41,314 bases of DNA, from positions 1 to 41,314 of the forward strand of contig MWEM01000023.1 of assembly GCA_002071085.1 (NCBI GenBank). The letters run 5' to 3'. This DNA comes from Thermotogota bacterium ADurb.Bin062. Lineage in GTDB: Bacteria; Thermotogota; Thermotogae; MWEM01. The notes beneath the pieces were generated by a model, which saw nothing but the letters and a program-made list of their open reading frames with translations, made no database searches and was not told the DNA's origin. Both the position numbers and the translations under genes were made by a program. The stretch's first letter is position 1, and every line of letters begins with the position of its first letter. Shown here in pieces: positions 34,227-40,660 of this stretch.

Positions 34227-35837
34227 TCAACTTTTGTTTAAATAGTCGGTCGCTTTTTCCAGTATTGTATCAGAAAACCCCAACGCTTTGGCAACCGTGA
34301 ACGCCCCTCTGGGGATTTCGCGGACCGCCAGACGGTGGAGCCTGTGGTCGATCAAACGGTATAAGGCCTCTAGGTTTTCGTAGTTTTGCCCATCGATGGA
34401 ACGAAGGATGCCGGTCGTGTAGACCTCGGCCGTAATCGATAAAGGCTTCGAATAGTGCGTGACGAAGAGCGAGATTTGGTTCGGCACGCCGTGGGCGTGC
34501 TCCACTAAAGCGGCGGCGAGCGCCTCTCCCTCACTCGGATTCGTAGATGACGCAAACTCGTCGATCAAGGAAAGCGAGAAAGGAGAGAAGGCCGACTTCG
34601 CCCGTACGATCTCGGAACCGAAGCCGCTCAATCCGTCTTGCTCTTTGGTTTTATAGAGCGCGTATATACGGGAGAACAGGGGCAGCTCGAAACGGTCTGT
34701 CGGCGTGGGGATCCCCATGTGGGCCAACAAAACCAGTAACCCGAGGGTTCTCAACGCCGTCGTTTTCCCCCCCATATTGGCGCCGACGACCAATGTCGCC
34801 CCCTCTTTTAAGGAAATCGTCAAAGGATCGTAAGGCAGGCCTTTCTGCCGGCGTTCTGCTTCCAAAATTGGGTCTCTTCCATTTTCCAAGACCAAAGTTA
34901 GGGGCGCTGAAGAGGTATTAGACCCGCTCAAGACCGTTGGGTAAACGCAATGATAGGCCTTTTTGAAGGCCACGAGCGCTAAGGCGAGGTCTAGGGCGCC
35001 GACCTCCGTCATCTGAGCCATCATCTCGGCCGCGTGTTTTTGGAGGTTTAGGTGTATTTCTTCTATGAGGCGTTGTTCCTCGACTTCGATTTCGGCGTGT
35101 ATTTCCTGCTTTTTCATTTGGAGGGTTCGTGTCCTCTCGCCACCGATGATTTGGTAATGAATCGAAAAGGTGCTTTCTCGAATCAGTGAGATCCATTCGC
35201 ATTTTTGTAACGCGAGGTTTCGTATATCTGTTCTGGAGAGGACGAACTCCCTCTGGTTGCGAACGGGGATTTCGTACTGCTTTTGAAGCAGGTCGCAATG
35301 CTGTTTTAATTCTATAGCTTCTTGTTTGGACGCCTTCTCCAACTCGCTCCTGAGGTCGCGAAGGTAGTCGGATTCCAAAGAGAAAAACATCTGGCGTTTT
35401 TCCTCGGGGTCTAAAACACGTAAGGCCGACGTCAAGGGGATGAAGCGGAAGCCTGGTAAGGATTCTATTCCGAAATCTTCTCGAAGCCGCTCGTAAAGCA
35501 GTAAAAATCGTTTGATCTCGAAAAGGTCGGCCAGGTTGACCGGGCTGGCCGATCGGAGCTTCGAAAGGCTCGTCGTGATGTTTCTAAATTGCTTCAAAGA
35601 TTCTCGCAGCGTCCCAAAGGTCTTTTCGTAAGCGTTTTCCAAAAAAGCCAGTTTGACGAAATGAGCTTCCAACGCCTGCTCTTGACCCCTCACGAAGGGT
35701 CGCAAGCGAAGCGCGGCCGCTTGGCCCAAGGCGCCGGATGGGAGGACGGAGGACAGCAACGCGCTGGGTTGGATGAAGTCGACGGTGGCTCGATCCAGGA
35801 AATCTATATCGTGGAGAAGCGCGCGTTCGAGTATCAT
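34227..35837 (-). CDS. MutS-family ATPase without mismatch-recognition or Smr domains
   Basis: The 536-residue protein has a MutS-like helical core (about 60-300) and an ABC-type ATPase domain with Walker A GANMGGKTTALR at about 352-363, LSGFGSEI signature region and Walker B LIDEFASSTNPSEG. It lacks the N-terminal mismatch domain of MutS and the C-terminal Smr nuclease of MutS2. Such proteins include KamC, thought to reactivate lysine 5,6-aminomutase, and MutS2 fragments; no aminomutase gene is nearby. The ATG overlaps the folE2 stop (ATGA). The function is open. Confidence 0.82.
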   Translation of the reverse strand: MILERALLHDIDFLDRATVDFIQPSALLSSVLPSGALGQAAALRLRPFVRGQEQALEAHFVKLAFLENAYEKTFGTLRESLKQFRNITTSLSKLRSASPVNLADLFEIKRFLLLYERLREDFGIESLPGFRFIPLTSALRVLDPEEKRQMFFSLESDYLRDLRSELEKASKQEAIELKQHCDLLQKQYEIPVRNQREFVLSRTDIRNLALQKCEWISLIRESTFSIHYQIIGGERTRTLQMKKQEIHAEIEVEEQRLIEEIHLNLQKHAAEMMAQMTEVGALDLALALVAFKKAYHCVYPTVLSGSNTSSAPLTLVLENGRDPILEAERRQKGLPYDPLTISLKEGATLVVGANMGGKTTALRTLGLLVLLAHMGIPTPTDRFELPLFSRIYALYKTKEQDGLSGFGSEIVRAKSAFSPFSLSLIDEFASSTNPSEGEALAAALVEHAHGVPNQISLFVTHYSKPLSITAEVYTTGILRSIDGQNYENLEALYRLIDHRLHRLAVREIPRGAFTVAKALGFSDTILEKATDYLNKS

Positions 35838-36613
35838 GTTCTCTGTCCGCCCTCCAGATAGGCAAAGGCGTCGTGGTCGTGAATGGACTCCATACTGCTC
35901 ACCTCGACGCTGTACCAAGAAACGCTCTCAGATTCTCTTAACACGACCCCGATGTCCCTGGCCACGTCCTCCACGAATTTGGCGTGATCGTAGCCGTTTT
36001 CTGTGACGAACTTTTCGTCCTCCCGTTTCAACAGCGGAAAGACCGGCGATGAAGCCCCTTGTTCGGCTATTTTGACGATATCCTCTATCCAAATGATCTT
36101 TTTGCTGATGAGTAGGATCGTCACGTTCGCGCGCTGGTTATGCGCGCCTCGGGAACTGATGGCTTTGGAACACGGACAAACCGTCTGTATCGGCACCTTC
36201 GCTCCGTAAACGAGCTCGAAGCGATCGGTTTCGTCCAGGGTCGCGTTGAATTGACAGGGGATCACCATGTAGCTGAGGATTCCCGTGACGGGGGCCATTT
36301 TCTCTATCGTGTAAGGGAATTCGAGGTCCAAATGCGCTCTTGAGGCGGACAACTTCTGTTTCATATCCGAAAGGATCGTCTTGAGGTTTTTCAACTCCAT
36401 ATTGTGGGCGTGGCTGTGAAGAACCTCCACGAATCTGCTCATATGGGTCCCGCGGAAGTGAAGGGGCAGGTCAACGGACATCGTGACCTCCGCGATGGTG
36501 TGTTGGGTTCCCTTCTCCTTCCCACGCAACGCGATCGGGTATTTCATCTTTTTGATGCCGACCCTATCCAAAGGCAGGTTACGATGATCCTGCTCACTCT
36601 GTACGTCTAGCAA
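35834..36613 (-). CDS. folE2: GTP cyclohydrolase FolE2 (type IB)
   Basis: The 259-residue enzyme shows the COG1469 marks: FRGTHMSRFVEVL, the HSHAHNMELKN stretch, and PIQTVCPCSKAISSRGAHNQR with the active-site cysteine. It opens GTP to dihydroneopterin triphosphate for folate and for queuosine-type bases, using metals other than zinc if needed. The start is a TTG behind GAGGTGATG. It is 56 bp downstream of the PAS regulator gene and overlaps the MutS-like gene by 4 bp. No Zur box or riboswitch was seen before it. Confidence 0.92.
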   Translation of the reverse strand: MLDVQSEQDHRNLPLDRVGIKKMKYPIALRGKEKGTQHTIAEVTMSVDLPLHFRGTHMSRFVEVLHSHAHNMELKNLKTILSDMKQKLSASRAHLDLEFPYTIEKMAPVTGILSYMVIPCQFNATLDETDRFELVYGAKVPIQTVCPCSKAISSRGAHNQRANVTILLISKKIIWIEDIVKIAEQGASSPVFPLLKREDEKFVTENGYDHAKFVEDVARDIGVVLRESESVSWYSVEVSSMESIHDHDAFAYLEGGQRT

Positions 36614-36669
36614 AACATCACCTCAAAACAAGGCTTTTAGTTCTCGTCCCGCCGCCCGTATCGTCAAAT

Positions 36670-38397
36670 TCAGAGACGGTCAATGCGATAACGCTTGATT
36701 TTATAGTAGAGAGAGCGCACACTGATGCCCAACTCCTTTGCCGTACGTTCGCGATTGCCTTCGTTCTTGTACAGGTATTGCAGGATCGCTTGCCGTTCTA
36801 TTCCATCCAAGATCTCGTTCAGTTTTCCTTTGTAAGAGGATAGATACGCCTTTGATTCTTTCCGGTGAGCGGAGATGATTAAAAAGTCGAAATTGTCGAT
36901 CCCTAGCACCTCATCGGAGGGAGATGCCTTGATCATTGCCCTACCGATGGCGTTTTCCAGTTCTCGGACGTTTCCGGGCCAATCGTATTGACGAAATAGG
37001 CCCTTCACTTCGTTCGTGACCATCCGTACGCGTTTTCCATACTCCAAGTTAAAGCGGGCTGTAATGATCTCTATGAGACCATCCAAGTCTTCGAGGCGAT
37101 CTCGTAAGGGCGGGATGAGGATAGGGACGACGTTCAGCCTGAAATAGAGGTCACGTAAGAAAGTGCCTTCCTCGATCATCGCTTCCAGATTGCTGTTCGT
37201 GGAAACGATGAGACGAACATCCGGCCGCTCGTTGGTTTTGGAACCGATACGGGCGTATTCCCGTGTTTGCAAGAATCCTAGGAGTTTGACTTGTGTCGAG
37301 CGGTCGAGGTTGGAGATTTCATCCAAAAAGAGCGTCCCACCCTGAGCTTTTTTTAGAAGGCCGGAGTAGGTGGATCTTTCAGAAGCTGCGGGCGTCGAGT
37401 CAGCGTATCCGAATATTTCGTATTGGAGTAGGGAGCTGTCCAAACTGGCGCAATTGATTTCGACGAAGGGGCCCTCACCCCTGGGAGAACTATGGTGTAT
37501 CGCGTGGGCGAACAGCTCTTTCCCGGTTCCGCTCTCCCCCCGTAGGAGAACGGTCGCCATCGTCGAGGAAACCTGTTGCGCCTGTTCCAGGGCGATCTTC
37601 ATCTTCGTGGACACGGCGATGATTTCAGAAAAAGAGAACCGCACGCCGGATTTTTTGACGGATGACCGGGATAGGACAAGCTGGTGCATCAAAGAGGAGA
37701 TTTCAGTGACGTCGTGGATCACTCCGACGCTCCCTCGAAAGCTTTGTCCCACGAATAGCGGCATAACGTCGACGATGACCTCGCGGCGGGTTTTTCCGAC
37801 GACCAGGCGTTTGCCCAATACCGGCTGTCTCGTTTTTGAGACCATGAGATGATAACTGTCTCCCTCATCGATGTCGATCACATCGATTGTCGCGCTCTTC
37901 CCCACGACCTCTTCGGACGTGAGTCCCGTAATCCTCGTGTATTCCTCATTGACGAGGGTGATCCTCCCTTTCTCATCGGCCACCGAAATCGCGTCGTGGG
38001 TAGAGTCGATAATGGCTTTCAGCTGGGCCTCGATCTCCTTGAGGTTCGTCACTTCTTCCGCCATCTTCTGAACGCTGGTAATATCCCGGAAGATCGCAGC
38101 GACGCCCAGAAGGTTGCCAGCCATATCGAAAAGGGGTAACCGGGAGGTAACGATCACCGTATCCCCTAAGTACTGGAGCTTGTCATACTCCGGGCGAGCG
38201 GTTTGCAAGACGATATGCAGTCGCGTGTTCGGAACGGTCTTCACCACGTCCTTTCCTATGATCCCTTCATCGGAAAGGCGAAGAATCCGAACCGCTTCCG
38301 GGTTGATATAGACGATACTTCTTCTGGAGTCTATGATGAGAACCCCTTCTTGAAGCGATTCCAAGACGGACCTCATCATCTGGTCGAGCACTGTCAC
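36670..38397 (-). CDS. PAS-PAS-AAA+-Fis regulator lacking the GAFTGA sigma-54 motif
   Basis: The 575-residue protein has two PAS domains (about 8-110 and 125-235), an AAA+ domain with Walker A GESGTGKE (287-294) and Walker B GGTLFLDEIS (353-362), WPGNVREL (473-480), and a C-terminal Fis-type helix-turn-helix (about 545-572). The L1 loop should hold GAFTGA, which contacts sigma-54. At that place ADSTPAAS (332-339) stands, in the same loop length. The protein therefore probably does not activate sigma-54 but acts with the main sigma factor or as a repressor, as known for TyrR-type proteins. The PAS ligand is unknown. GTG start behind GGAGACGACGTC. Confidence 0.9.
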   Translation of the reverse strand: MTVLDQMMRSVLESLQEGVLIIDSRRSIVYINPEAVRILRLSDEGIIGKDVVKTVPNTRLHIVLQTARPEYDKLQYLGDTVIVTSRLPLFDMAGNLLGVAAIFRDITSVQKMAEEVTNLKEIEAQLKAIIDSTHDAISVADEKGRITLVNEEYTRITGLTSEEVVGKSATIDVIDIDEGDSYHLMVSKTRQPVLGKRLVVGKTRREVIVDVMPLFVGQSFRGSVGVIHDVTEISSLMHQLVLSRSSVKKSGVRFSFSEIIAVSTKMKIALEQAQQVSSTMATVLLRGESGTGKELFAHAIHHSSPRGEGPFVEINCASLDSSLLQYEIFGYADSTPAASERSTYSGLLKKAQGGTLFLDEISNLDRSTQVKLLGFLQTREYARIGSKTNERPDVRLIVSTNSNLEAMIEEGTFLRDLYFRLNVVPILIPPLRDRLEDLDGLIEIITARFNLEYGKRVRMVTNEVKGLFRQYDWPGNVRELENAIGRAMIKASPSDEVLGIDNFDFLIISAHRKESKAYLSSYKGKLNEILDGIERQAILQYLYKNEGNRERTAKELGISVRSLYYKIKRYRIDRL

Positions 38398-38464
38398 GAC
38401 GTCGTCTCCTTTAGGCCTTGCGCGGTTACGGAAATAGAACCCGTGCGACGCGCATCACTTTTCG

Positions 38465-38473
38465 ATTATAGCA
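38465..38473 (-). promoter_or_regulatory. Extended -10 promoter of the PAS regulator-folE2 operon
   Basis: TGCTATAAT on the minus strand is a perfect extended -10; the -35 region is poor. No other promoter is obvious down to 30512, so this may drive all seven genes. Confidence 0.65.
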
Positions 38474-38499
38474 TAATCCGCTCGACGAGGGCCGCTTCT

Positions 38500-38770
38500 G
38501 CGCGCGTGTGTGAAGTTATGGGGTGTAATCAAGAAACAAGACCAGAATCAATCGTACGGCTTTTAGTCCGTGTGGTCATCTCGGCGTAAGCGCCCCTTCT
38601 TTTCGTGGGGTCGACTTCCAGTCGGCCTGTCTCTCTGGGAACGCCTTGGGAACGCCGAACTTCAGTTCGGCAGGTTTTTCAAAAAGAAAAAACAGCAGAG
38701 CGGATTGCGAGACATTTTGGGCTTCGGAAGTCAGCCCGTCGGTTACCCAGCGATAATCCTTCGCAAGGTC
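38500..38770. repeat. Composite repeat upstream of the PAS regulator
   Basis: An 80-bp block copy (38501-38580) runs into the first part of the 45-bp block (CGGCGTAAGCGCCCCTTCTT from 38582), then a hairpin near 38609 (GACT/AGTC), 'gggaacgcc' and the hairpin GCCGAAC/GTTCGGC (38654-38671), and then a stretch (about 38725-38765) related to 26214-26275 in inverse orientation. It is the same order of blocks as at 39968-40138. Confidence 0.8.
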
Positions 38771-38868
38771 GAAAAATACACTTCTTTCCCCCCTCGTTTT
38801 TGACTTTTTTCTTATTCCGCCCCGATATTAAACCCACACCATCTGCGCACGCATATCCCCTTGTGGAG

Positions 38869-38874
38869 TATAAT
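38869..38874 (+). promoter_or_regulatory. Probable -10 element for ylxP
   Basis: TATAAT lies 105 bp before the ylxP ATG. It has no TG extension and no convincing -35, so the call rests on the hexamer alone. Confidence 0.4.
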
Positions 38875-38978
38875 AGGGTGGGTGAAAACGGCAATTTTCA
38901 ACGTATCGCCACCCCTTACTGTCCGCGCACGTCCCTCCCTGACCGCTAAAGGAAGGGGATTCCCGAACGAGGAGCGAG

Positions 38979-39269
38979 ATGAATAAACCAGTCTGTTGCA
39001 AATACGAGGTCACCTTGAGAGTAGACGGCCTTTTTTCGCTGAAGAGCAAACGAAGCCTCGTCGGCCGCTTGAAAACCGTTTTGGGCACGCGGTGGAAGGT
39101 CTGCGTTTGTGAGAGCCATCGTCAGGACGATCTGAAGTATATCGGTCTCACAATCGCCTATTTAGCATCGACCAGAAACCAAGCCGAAGATATCCTCCAT
39201 CGCCTGGGCGTGGCGTTGGAGGAAGAATCTAACGGGATTATCGAATCGAGTGAGCTATCGACCTGTTAA
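38979..39269 (+). CDS. DUF503 protein, YlxP-like
   Basis: The 96-residue product matches the small DUF503 (YlxP) family: LFSLKSKRSLVGRLKTVLGTRW then VCESHRQDDLKYIGLTIAYLAS. Family members have a ferredoxin-like fold and often lie beside rbfA or nusA; their function is not settled. Here it stands alone and convergent with fur, 4 bp apart at the stops. ATG start behind GAGGAGCGAG. The N-terminus MNKPVCCKYE is a little longer than usual. Confidence 0.85.
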   Translation: MNKPVCCKYEVTLRVDGLFSLKSKRSLVGRLKTVLGTRWKVCVCESHRQDDLKYIGLTIAYLASTRNQAEDILHRLGVALEEESNGIIESSELSTC

Positions 39270-39273
39270 GAGT

Positions 39274-39702
39274 TTACTTCAGGCAGTCCGAACAAACGCC
39301 GTACACTTTGAGGTGGGTGTCGAGATGCTCAAATCCTGTTTCTTTCTTGATTAAGGCGGTGATCTCCCGTAAAGAGGGCTCGGAAAAGCGCAGTGTTTTG
39401 CCGCATTCGGTACATACGGCCAAGCAAGCGCCCGCGGTTTCATTCGAGACTAACTCATAACGCACGATATCTTCGTCTATCGGGATCTTTCGGAGTAAGC
39501 CAAGGCTGCTCAACAACTCCACCGTTCGATAAACCGTCGCTTTACTGATTCTAGACCGTTTCTCCAGTAGATTTCGATAAACTTCCTCAATGCTCATATG
39601 ATTGGGGAAGTGATCGGAAAACACTTTCATGATCAATTCTCTCTGCGCGGTAATCCTGAATTTTCTCGTTTTAAGCTCTTTGCGAAGCAAATCATTAACC
39701 AT
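39274..39702 (-). CDS. Fur-family transcriptional regulator with altered sensor site
   Basis: The 142-residue protein has the winged-helix domain (TAQRELIMKVF, SKATVYRTVELLSSLGLL) and a C-terminal dimer domain with two CxxC pairs (97/100 and 137/140) for the structural zinc. In Fur, Zur and PerR a His-rich stretch precedes the first CxxC and supplies sensor-metal ligands. Here this stretch is NETAGACLAV without any histidine. His35 and His130 remain. The metal or signal sensed is therefore uncertain. ATG behind GGGAGGTACAC. Confidence 0.9.
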   Translation of the reverse strand: MVNDLLRKELKTRKFRITAQRELIMKVFSDHFPNHMSIEEVYRNLLEKRSRISKATVYRTVELLSSLGLLRKIPIDEDIVRYELVSNETAGACLAVCTECGKTLRFSEPSLREITALIKKETGFEHLDTHLKVYGVCSDCLK

Positions 39703-39718
39703 GTGTACCTCCCAATTT

Positions 39719-39745
39719 CCGTTTCTTCGATTCTAAAGGAAACGG
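39719..39745 (-). promoter_or_regulatory. Inverted repeat in the fur leader
   Basis: CCGTTTC and GAAACGG flank 13 bases just upstream of the fur ribosome site. In the message it forms a 7-bp hairpin; in DNA it could be an operator for self-regulation. Confidence 0.45.
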
Positions 39746-39806
39746 ATCTATTCGGAGCCCTCTTGAGAATCCTAAAGCACGTCATTAGAAGGGCATCATC
39801 TTCCCT

Positions 39807-39815
39807 ATCATAGCA
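39807..39815 (-). promoter_or_regulatory. Probable extended -10 promoter of fur
   Basis: TGCTATGAT on the minus strand is an extended -10 with one mismatch. The -35 is weak (TTACAA at 19 bases). Upstream, an AT-rich imperfect palindrome (39853-39878, AAGTAAATTT and AATTTAACTT) could be a regulator site. Confidence 0.5.
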
Positions 39816-39967
39816 GATAAAAGTAAACCTTTTGTAACATTTTATGTATTTTAAGTAAATTTACCACTAATTTAACTTGAATGAACGCAGGGATAACATA
39901 ACTATTACTTTTTTCCGCGCCTTGAGACTCTGTACCCCTTCCTTACCGAAGCCCTACAACTCAGGCG

Positions 39968-40265
39968 TTCGTGTGTGTCAAGTTATGGAGTGTAATCAAG
40001 AAACAAGGCCAGAATCGATCTACAGATTTTTAGTCCATATAGTCATCCCGGCGTAAGCGCCCCTTCTCTTCGTGGGGCCGACTTCCAGTCGGCCTGTCTC
40101 CCTGGGAAGGCCTTGGGAACGCCAACTTTTATGTTGGCATGTCAAAAAAAACAGGGGTTCGCACAGAGAGCACAGAGAACACAGAGAGAACACTAAGATT
40201 TTCACAGAGAGCACCCAGGTAACGCTCTGGGTACACCCTGGGAACGCCAAACTTTAGTTTGGCAT
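39968..40265. repeat. Composite repeat between fur and the Rpn gene
   Basis: The order is an 80-bp block copy (39968-40047), the first part of the 45-bp block (from 40048), hairpin GCCGACT/AGTCGGC (40077-40093), 'gggaacgcc' with hairpin GCCAAC/GTTGGC (40121-40138), an inverted 'cacagagaacacagag' stretch (about 40148-40205), and hairpin GCCAAAC/GTTTGGC (40246-40263). No gene is supported from 39880 to 40600. Confidence 0.8.
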
Positions 40266-40500
40266 GGTTTTGTGGCTCTTCGACTATTTACAAGACGTAC
40301 TTAATTAACATCTTCTATCGTAATAATTCTGTAGACCCTTAGACCGTTTCGCTAATCCGCTCTAATCGCATAATCGGACATCCCGCAGACTCTTTCTATT
40401 CCTCTTATGTTACCTTGTATTTCTTGGATGATCAGTGGGCTTCAAGTAATGTATCGAAGAGCCGGTTTTGTCTTTTCATTGGGAGCGTTCCCGAAGGCAG

Positions 40501-40545
40501 CATCGCGGCGTAAGCGCTTTTGCTTTTCGCGACGGCGCGATACGC
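40501..40545 (-). repeat. 45-bp dispersed block (copy 8)
   Basis: It matches the copies in the hydA-flanking mosaics in inverse orientation, with changes mostly in the central T/C-rich part. The ends can pair (GCGTA with TACGC, GCGC with GCGC). Confidence 0.8.
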
Positions 40546-40555
40546 TTTTGAGAAA

Positions 40556-40600
40556 GAAAAAAGGCGGAGACACTTTTTCTTTTTGGAAACCCCCGCCTTT
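40556..40600 (-). terminator. Terminator-like hairpin on the minus strand
   Basis: Read on the minus strand, AAAGGCGG (40600-40593) pairs with CCGCCTTT (40567-40560), followed by a T-run (to 40557). No minus-strand gene precedes it within the window, so it may be a leftover or a guard against antisense transcription into the repeats. Confidence 0.45.
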
Positions 40601-40604
40601 AAGG

Positions 40605-40610
40605 TATAAT
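40605..40610 (+). promoter_or_regulatory. Probable -10 element of the Rpn gene
   Basis: TATAAT with TTGGAA 16 bases upstream (40583-40588). The leader contains a 13-bp direct repeat, gactttttgctg-a/g (40619-40631 and 40632-40644), that ends in the GGAGGG ribosome site. Confidence 0.5.
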
Positions 40611-40660
40611 ACCGATGGGACTTTTTGCTGAGACTTTTTGCTGGAGGGATACCCATAAAG

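Noticed and set aside
34227..35837. Full MutS or MutS2 mismatch-repair/ribosome-rescue protein
   Set aside because: Mismatch-recognition and Smr domains are absent and the length is too short; only the core and ATPase domains are seen.
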